Assembly (NCBI GenBank): GCA_021205695.1 | Contig: JAJPXB010000012.1 | Coordinates: forward strand, 1-52,619 | Source of the DNA: Clostridiales bacterium | Lineage (GTDB): Bacteria > Bacillota > Clostridia > Oscillospirales > Oscillospiraceae | Direction: 5' to 3' | Length of the DNA: 52,619 bases | In this document: positions 17,965 through 24,800 of the stretch, one piece after another | Layout: each line of letters opens with the position of its first letter | How positions within the stretch are numbered: the first letter of the stretch is position 1 | Notes under the pieces: generated by a model | The model's database searches: none | Told to the model about the DNA's origin: nothing | Seen by the model: only the letters and a program-made list of their open reading frames with translations | Made by a program: the position numbers and the translations under genes

Positions 17965-18474
17965 TCACAGATAGACGGGCCAGCTCATCAGCCAGTAGCC
18001 GATGATACCGGACAGCACGCCCAGCAGAGCCCCTGCGATCACGTCTCTGGGAAAGTGGACGCCGCCCACCACCCGGCAGACGGACAGCACCACCCCGGCC
18101 AGGAGAAAGCAGATCCCCACCGGGGGCAGCAGCCAGAGCAGGGTCATGGCGATGACAAAGACGGAGAACACATGGCGGCTGGGAAAGCTCCTGCCATGGG
18201 TATTCTTGTGAATGAGGGGCTGTATCTCCAGCACCTCATAGGGCCGGGGCCGGTTCCACAGCCGCCGGAACAGGGAGACGACGACAAAGCTGATCCCCGG
18301 CACTAGCAAGACGGGCGCCCACCGCAGGTCGCCCCGGAGAAGGAGCAGCAGCAGGCACAGGGGATAGGCCACATAGCACACTAGGGGGATGGCGGTGTTC
18401 ACCGCCAGCAGCGCCCTCGTCCGCCCCGGCGCGCGAAAGGGGGCGGAGAGGCGTTCATACTGTTCCTTCGTCAT
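17965..18474 (-). CDS. PAP2-family membrane phosphatase
   Basis: A 169-residue integral-membrane phosphatase with about five membrane helices. The three-part active site is recognisable: RRLWNRPRP (variant of KxxxxxxRP), SFPSRH (variant of PSGH) and CRVVGGVHFPRD (SRxxxxxHxxxD, with Cys instead of Ser). Likely substrates are phosphatidic acid, phosphatidylglycerol phosphate or undecaprenyl pyrophosphate. The Gly-to-Arg change in PSGH is seen in some clostridial members. Its ATG overlaps the cinA stop by four bases (ATGA). Confidence 0.87.
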   Translation of the reverse strand: MTKEQYERLSAPFRAPGRTRALLAVNTAIPLVCYVAYPLCLLLLLLRGDLRWAPVLLVPGISFVVVSLFRRLWNRPRPYEVLEIQPLIHKNTHGRSFPSRHVFSVFVIAMTLLWLLPPVGICFLLAGVVLSVCRVVGGVHFPRDVIAGALLGVLSGIIGYWLMSWPVYL

Positions 18475-19757
18475 GGGACATCCCTTCCGGAAACGGATTC
18501 AGGCAGCACCGGCAGGCCGGTGAGCCGACGGCGCACCATGTCAAAGGCGGCGAGAACGGCGCTGCTGCGCACCCGGTCCCGGGCGTTGCCCAGGCGGGCC
18601 TCCTTCACCCAGACTGCATCGCCGTGGGCCAGACCGATATAGACCAGCCCCACGGGGTTGCCCCGGTCGTCAGGGTCGGGCCCAGCCACCCCGGTGACGG
18701 AGACGGCCAGATCGCTGCCCAGTACCCGGCAGGCCCCCAGGGCCAGCGCCCGGGCGGTCTGGGGGGAGACGGCGCCAAATTCGTCCAGCGTCTCCTGAGG
18801 GACCCCCAAAACGTTGTGCTTGACCTCGTTGGTATAGCAGACCACGCCGCCCCGGAACACCTGAGAGGCTCCGGCCAGGTCGGTCATCCGCTTGGCGGCC
18901 AGACCGCCGGTGCAGCTCTCTGCGGTGGCGAGGGTCAGCCCCTGGGCCCGGAGGAGCCGGGAGACCTGCTCCTCCAGACTGGCCACGTCCGCGCCATAGA
19001 CCAGATCGCCAAACCGGGTCCGGAGCCGCTGCTCCACCGGCTCCAGCATGGCCTGGGCCTCCGCCTCGGTGGGGGCCTTGGCGGTGATGCGCAGCTCGCA
19101 CTCCCCCTCCTTGGCGTAGGGGGCCAGGGTGGGATTGTGCATGGAGAGCATTTCCTCCCGGAGCTGGGCCTCCATGGCCGCCTCCCCGATGCCGTAGAGC
19201 TTCAGGGTGCGGGACTCGATGACCCCGTCGGAGAGATTTTTCAGATAGGGGACGACCCGATGCTCCAGCATGGCCCGGCACTCCCGGGGCGGGCCGGGGA
19301 GCATAATGACACGGACGCCGTCCGCCTCAAAGGTGCAGCCCGGGGCGGTGCCCCAGTCGTTGTCCAGCACGGTGCAGCCCTCGGGGAGCATGGCCTGCTG
19401 GAGGTTGTTGTCCGTCATGACCCGGTGGGGCAGCTTGAGCCGGAAGTACTCCCGGATGCGCCCGGCGCTCCGCTCATCGAACACCAGGGGCTTGCCAAAG
19501 GCGTCCGCCAGGGCCTGCTTGGTCAGATCGTCGCAGGTGGGGCCAAGGCCGCCGGTGGTGATGAGGATGTCCGCCCGACGCCGGGCGACCTCTACGGCGG
19601 CGCGTACCCGCTCCGGGTTGTCGCCCACCACGGTATGATAGTAGACGTTGATGCCCAGGGCGGAGAGGGCCTGGGAGATCATCTGGGCGTCTGTGTTGCA
19701 GATATTGCCCAGGAGCAGCTCGGTGCCTACGGCGATCAGCTCTGCGGTATGGGGCAT
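18471..19757 (-). CDS. cinA: CinA (competence/damage-inducible protein, NMN amidohydrolase type)
   Basis: A 428-residue full-length CinA. The N-terminal MoaB/MogA-like (COG1058) domain starts with AELIAVGTELLLGNICNTDA and has ITTGGLGPTCDDLT (about 67-80) and MLPGPPRE. The C-terminal CinA domain (about 265-415) has the catalytic Ser in TAESCTGGLAAKRMT and VSVTGVAGPDPDDRGNPVGLVYIGL. These proteins deamidate nicotinamide mononucleotide and can act as ADP-ribose pyrophosphatases. In Firmicutes cinA is often next to recA; here recA is not adjacent, and it is embedded in the thiI-thyX operon. Confidence 0.93.
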   Translation of the reverse strand: MPHTAELIAVGTELLLGNICNTDAQMISQALSALGINVYYHTVVGDNPERVRAAVEVARRRADILITTGGLGPTCDDLTKQALADAFGKPLVFDERSAGRIREYFRLKLPHRVMTDNNLQQAMLPEGCTVLDNDWGTAPGCTFEADGVRVIMLPGPPRECRAMLEHRVVPYLKNLSDGVIESRTLKLYGIGEAAMEAQLREEMLSMHNPTLAPYAKEGECELRITAKAPTEAEAQAMLEPVEQRLRTRFGDLVYGADVASLEEQVSRLLRAQGLTLATAESCTGGLAAKRMTDLAGASQVFRGGVVCYTNEVKHNVLGVPQETLDEFGAVSPQTARALALGACRVLGSDLAVSVTGVAGPDPDDRGNPVGLVYIGLAHGDAVWVKEARLGNARDRVRSSAVLAAFDMVRRRLTGLPVLPESVSGRDVP

Positions 19758-19790
19758 GGTCGTTTGCCTTCTTTCTGAAAATGGGGGAAA

Positions 19791-21008
19791 TTATCCCAGC
19801 TGCTCCGGCCGCACCTGGATGCGCTCGATGCCCTCGAACGCCTCCCGGCACAGGGCCTCGTAGTCGTAATTCTGCTCGATCTCCACCAGCTCGGCCACGG
19901 AGGGATGGGTCTTGGGGTGACGGGGGGTAAAGACGGTGCAGCAGTCCTCGTAGGGGAGGATGGAGGTCTCAAAGGTGCCAATCTGCCGGGCGATGCGGAT
20001 GATCTCCTCCTTGTCCATGCCGATGACCGGACGGAACACCGGACGGGTGCAGGCATCCTCCGTGACCGCCAGGGCGTCCATGGTCTGGCTGGCCACCTGG
20101 CCCAGGCTCTCGCCGGTGACGATGGCGTTGGCCCCCACCCGCTGGGCCACCATGTCGGCAATGCGCATCATGTACCGGCGCATGGCGAGGGTGAAATACG
20201 GCTCCGGACAGTTCCGCCGGAGGTCCTCCTGGATTCGGGTGAAGGGCACGATGTTGACGACCATCCGGCCGCAGTAGGGGCTGATGAGCCGGGCCAGCTC
20301 CAGCACCTTCTCCTTGGCCTCCTCCGAGGTGTAGGGGTAGGAGTAGAAGTGTACCAGCTCCAGGGCCAGGCCCCGTTTCGCCATCATATAGCAGGCCACC
20401 GGAGAGTCCAGCCCCCCGGAGAGCAGGGCCACCGCCCGGCCTCCGGTGCCCACCGGCAGTCCCCCCGCCCCCGGCTCCGGGTCGGCGTGGACATATCCGG
20501 CGAAGTCCCGCACCTCCAGATAGACGGTCAGCTCCGGGTGGTGGACGTCCACCGCCAGATGGGGGTAGGCCTCCGCCAGCAGACCGCCCACATACTGGCT
20601 GAGCTGGATGGAGGTCATGGGGAAGGACTTGTCCGCCCGCTTGGTCTCCACCTTAAAGGACCTGGCGGCCCGAAGCCGGTCGTCCAGGTAGGTGGCGGCG
20701 GCCCGGAAGAAGGCGTCCTTATCCTTTTCGCAGGCTCTGGAACGGGACAGGCCGGAGATGCCAAAGACCTTTTTCAGCCCCTCCCAGGCCCCGTCCAGGT
20801 CGCAGTCGGCCTCCATGGGCTCCACATAGATGGTGGACTGCCGGGAGTAGGCCCGAAACTTCCCGTAGGGATTCAGCCGCCGCTGGAGATTCCCCATCAG
20901 CCGCTGCTCAAACCGCTTCCGGTTCAGGCCCTTGAGTACGATCTCTCCCATTTTCAGCAGGAACATCTCCTGCACAGGGACGGCGTCGGTGTGGGTGGAC
21001 TGGTTCAT
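19791..21008 (-). CDS. thiI: tRNA 4-thiouridine synthase ThiI
   Basis: Adenylates uridine 8 of tRNA and transfers sulfur to form 4-thiouridine; it may also serve thiazole synthesis. The 405-residue protein has a ferredoxin-like plus THUMP N-terminal region (about 10-180), then the PP-loop ATP-pyrophosphatase domain with VALLSGGLDSPVACYM (about 193-208) and the catalytic Cys in LPYEDCCTVF (about 350). It ends without a rhodanese domain, the usual form in Firmicutes, so an external cysteine desulfurase must deliver sulfur. That gene normally precedes thiI but is missing here. AAGGAGAA precedes the ATG. Confidence 0.94.
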   Translation of the reverse strand: MNQSTHTDAVPVQEMFLLKMGEIVLKGLNRKRFEQRLMGNLQRRLNPYGKFRAYSRQSTIYVEPMEADCDLDGAWEGLKKVFGISGLSRSRACEKDKDAFFRAAATYLDDRLRAARSFKVETKRADKSFPMTSIQLSQYVGGLLAEAYPHLAVDVHHPELTVYLEVRDFAGYVHADPEPGAGGLPVGTGGRAVALLSGGLDSPVACYMMAKRGLALELVHFYSYPYTSEEAKEKVLELARLISPYCGRMVVNIVPFTRIQEDLRRNCPEPYFTLAMRRYMMRIADMVAQRVGANAIVTGESLGQVASQTMDALAVTEDACTRPVFRPVIGMDKEEIIRIARQIGTFETSILPYEDCCTVFTPRHPKTHPSVAELVEIEQNYDYEALCREAFEGIERIQVRPEQLG

Positions 21009-21047
21009 CGCTCTGTTCTCCTTCTTCCTGTATGGTAAATGACAAAA

Positions 21048-21740
21048 TTATTGCTGTCCCCGCTCCGCCTGCCGCCGGGCGCGCTGGGCCGCCAGCCGTT
21101 CCAGCGTTTCCGGGGGAAACGGGGGCGTGGTGGAGGCGTGGGCCTCCGCCTGGTAGGCCTCGAACAGCCGCTGGGCGAAGCCCTCCCGCCGACGGCTGCT
21201 CTCCCGGCGGAGATGCCGCACGTCCAGATCCCAGATGCGCACCCGATCCAGGCCGTCGGCGTCCTTGAGCAGTTGGGTCAGGGTGAGACAGCGGGCAAAG
21301 TCGGACGGCTGATACCGCTCCAGAGTGGGGACAAGATCCCGCTCCGGTCGGGCATGGGCGTCCACGGCGGCCTGCATCATCTTCAGCGCCTCCCCGCTGC
21401 GGCCGGTGAGGGCGGCGAGCCGTTGAGCGGAGCGCCAGCCGTGGCGGGTGTCATAGCTGTCGTCTGTCCGGCCCACGTCGTGGTAGGCGCAGCACTCCAG
21501 CAGCAGGGCGGTATCCTCCATCCCCAGCGGCTCCTCCATGGCGCAGAAGGCCCCGTGGAGCAGCACCCGCTCGATGTGCCCCGGCCCGTGGATGGGGCTC
21601 TCGTACAGGGCAGAGCGATCCATGTCGGTGAGGGTGTCCAGAAACAGGGGCCAGCCCTCCCAGCGGGAGAGGGCGTCCATCCGGGGCTGGTCCTGGCCCC
21701 AGTCGTTGCGGCGGATGAGGTTGAGCAGCGGGGAATCCAT
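21048..21740 (-). CDS. HD-domain phosphohydrolase-like protein
   Basis: A 230-residue HD-superfamily protein. The metal-ligand pattern is present: His in ESPIHGPGHIERVLLHG (about 50), the HD pair in ECCAYHDVGRT (about 85), and a distal Asp in LKDADGLDRVRIWD (about 165). Members are nucleotidases or phosphodiesterases; no partner domain indicates the substrate. I choose the ATG at 21740 rather than 21764, because the predicted transcript starts near 21769 and AAAAGGGAGG lies between the two ATGs; the upstream choice would be nearly leaderless. First gene of the minus-strand operon. Confidence 0.75.
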   Translation of the reverse strand: MDSPLLNLIRRNDWGQDQPRMDALSRWEGWPLFLDTLTDMDRSALYESPIHGPGHIERVLLHGAFCAMEEPLGMEDTALLLECCAYHDVGRTDDSYDTRHGWRSAQRLAALTGRSGEALKMMQAAVDAHARPERDLVPTLERYQPSDFARCLTLTQLLKDADGLDRVRIWDLDVRHLRRESSRRREGFAQRLFEAYQAEAHASTTPPFPPETLERLAAQRARRQAERGQQ

Positions 21741-21775
21741 GGGCGGAGCAGCCTCCCTTTTCATAGCGTGAGGTC

Positions 21776-21803
21776 ATTATACCACAGGAAAAGCCGTTGG
21801 CAA
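21776..21803 (-). promoter_or_regulatory. promoter of the HD-thiI-cinA-PAP2-UPF0126-thyX-arsC-nim operon
   Basis: On the minus strand TTGCCA (21798-21803), a 16-bp spacer and a consensus TATAAT (21776-21781). The eight genes that follow are separated by at most about 40 bp, with no internal terminator seen. Confidence 0.75.
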
Positions 21804-21819
21804 AGGGGGTTGAGCAGGA

Positions 21820-21862
21820 AAAAACCTCCCCCTTTGAGACAGGGCGCTGCAAAGGGGGAGAG
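21820..21862 (-). terminator. terminator of the giant helicase-like gene
   Basis: CTCCCCCTTTG and CAAAGGGGGAG (plus-strand positions 21826-21836 and 21850-21860) form a perfect 11-bp stem. On the minus strand it is followed by a run of six T residues. Confidence 0.9.
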
Positions 21863-21890
21863 AGTCAATTTTTGAGACGGGCAGACCATA

Positions 21891-24800
21891 TCACCTCTGA
21901 TCTGCCAGCACCAGCGTCCCCACCGGAGTCTCCTGCACCCGTCCCATGAACTGGGCGCAGTCGACGCCCCGGCGGCCACAGTCCAGCGCAGCCTCGTCCT
22001 CCGGGTCATAGCCCAGCAGGCGGGCGGTTTTGGCGGCCAGCTCCCCGGGCATGAGAATGATCTGCTCCCGGAGCAGGTAGCAGGCGGCGTTGGCGCTCTC
22101 CTGGCAGGATACGTCTCCCGGCTCCCGCCAGTGCTCCCCGGGCTGTGCCCGGCGGAAGCCGCGATAGTGATCCGGGTCCTGATCCAGCCGCCAGACATAG
22201 CGCTCCTCTGCCTCCCGGGTGACGCGCAGCCCCAGCCTGCGCCAGAGAGCGGCGCAGCTGTTTTGAAGCGCCTCATCCTCCGCATTCAGGCCGAAGGCGG
22301 TGAGCACACGGCAGGTGAGCTGGGAGAAGGAGATGGGAGCCTCCTGCTCCAGCACCTCCTCCACCGCACGGTAGATGCGGTCCCGGAAATCGGGGTCGGA
22401 TACCTCGCTCTCCCGGATGCCCATGACAGTGAGCCTGGCAGGGGCGTACAGGGGAGGCGCAGACCGCCGGGACCCCGTCTCCTCCGACTGAGAGCCGGGC
22501 TGAGACGCGCCCTCCCGCCGGAGCAGCAGCCCGAGCAGCCGGACCAGCTGCTCCAGCACCCGCTCCCGATCCTGCCACCAGTCCATCGTCCACACCCGGC
22601 ACAGGTTCCAGCCCATGTCGCTGAGCAGCTCGGTGCGCCCCAGCTCCCGCTCCCGGGTGCGGGGAATGGCCCCATAGTCCGGCCCGTCCAGCAGGATAGC
22701 CAGCAGCCAGGTCCCGGGCCGATCCGGATGGGAGATGCGGATGGCGTCGGAGATGGGGCCGGGCTGGGCGAGCCAGCCCCGCTCCGTCAGAGCGACGCAC
22801 AGCTCCTCCTGGATGCGGTCCCGACAGGGGAGGGGGTGTACCTCCGGCAGCAGGGTCTGCCCGGTGGCGTAGTCCAGCAGCTCGGTCAGGCTGTCGTCCT
22901 CCAGACGGGGCCAGTCTGCGCGATCGAGAGAGGAGAAGATCCAGACCTCCTCCCGACCGGCGGCGAAGGCGTCGGAGAAGTGCCTTGCGGCAGACCGTTC
23001 GCACAGAACGGCCCGGGCGGGGGAGAGACTGCCGGAGCTGTCCCCGGCCAGGGTCAGGGAGAACAGGACGATCTCCCGTCCCTGGCTGCTGCACTCGTCC
23101 GTAGGGGCCACGGGGAGAGCGGTCAGCGCTTCGGCGATATCCGGCCCCTCGGCGGCGGCCTGCGCCAGCAGGCGGCGGATGTCCCGGGCCTGCTCCGCCG
23201 TCAGAGTGACGATGGCGATGTCCGTCCGGCCCTCCCGGATGAGCCGCACCGCCTGATCCGTCACGGCGGCGGCCTCGGCGGGGTTGGCGTTGCCCTCCAT
23301 CCGGCCCACCACCGTTTTGTAGCGGACCCGAAAGTCCAGGGGATGGGGGGAGTCCAGCCCCCGCCAGCCGAAGAAGCGGCGATCCGGCCACTGCAGGCTC
23401 TCCTGCCGGAGAAGATAGCACCGCTCCAGCCGAAGCTCCGGCACACCTGCGGCCTGGCAGTTGGCCCAGAGGGTGTCCTCCGAGGGAGCGTCGTCTCCCA
23501 GAAGCAGGGCGGTCCGGCCCAGACCGACCACCCGGGCCCCCAGGTCGGGGGCGAGGCGGTCTGCGCCGTCTATCGTCACATAGTCGAACACGGGAGCGCC
23601 GTCGGCGGCGGAGGAGAAGCAGCGCAGAGCGTCAGCGGGGCTTGCCAGTATACAGGGGAACAGCCGACGGGTCAGCCGGGGCAGTCCCCGGAGCAGCCCG
23701 TCCAGAGAGATGTCCCTGGCCCCGCTGCGGTTGGCCCAGCGGAGCAGACCCAGCTCCTCCTGCAGCTCCTGCTCCCGAAAAAGATCGGGGGTGCGGGCGG
23801 CGGCCAGGTCGAACAGAGCCTCCCGGGATTGGCGGGTCAGCTCCCCGTCCAGCTGGGCATAATTCCGCAGCAGCTCCCGGAACTGGTGGGCGGAGAACCG
23901 TTTCAGCTCCGGCCCCCAGTCCAGCTCCTGCTGGAGCAGCGCCCAGTACAGGCTTTTGCGAAACAGGGCGGCGACGTCCTCCTCCGGGGGGATGGGATGG
24001 TCAAAATAGTTGACGAAGGATTGCAGCCCCAGGCTCTCCCCCCGACGGCACTGGAACCGCCAGTTCATCCAGTCCTCCAGCTCATCCAGGTGGGCCAGCA
24101 GGGTCTGACACCCGGCCCGGAGCTGCGCCACCCAATCCGGCCCGTCGCCGGTGAGGTGGGCGGTGGCCAGCGCCTCCAGCCGGCCTGCCTGGTCGGAGGC
24201 GTCACGGAAGGCGTCTGTCAGGACCCGGGCGCAGTCCAGGGCGGCGGGGTCCCTGGCCAGAGATGCCCGAAGGGTCAGGTCGCCGGTCATCTCCCCCAGC
24301 AGCTCGTCCGACCGCACGGCCCGGACGCTTGCGGCGTAGAGGCTGTCCCAGTCGGTGTCCGGCCCGTCGTACAGATCGCCCAGCTCGGCGGCCCAGCGCT
24401 CCATCAGGGCGTCGATGGCCTCGGTTTCCCGCTGGCAGGAGGCCATCAGCCGCAGGGCCTGGGCGAGATCCCCCAGGGCTACCGGCTCTTTGGCCTGCGT
24501 CTCCAGCTGCTTGCGGATGGTGAGCAGATTGCGGAGGCGGCGGCAGTCGTTCCGCCGCTCCACCAGCCAGTCCCGGCTGTCCGGCTGTCCGGTGCGGCCG
24601 ATCATCACGTCCAGGCGGCCCAGCACCTCCCGGGCCTGTTCCCACTGGGTCTGAAGAGCCTCGGCGGCGGCCACGGCCTCGTCAGAGCTGCCGTACTTCC
24701 GGAGGAAATCCTCGCTGCCGGTGAGCTCGGTGAGCCAGCCATGGCTCTCCTCCGCCACCCGACGGGCAGTCTCCAGCCAGACCCAGACGGTCTCCTCCCC

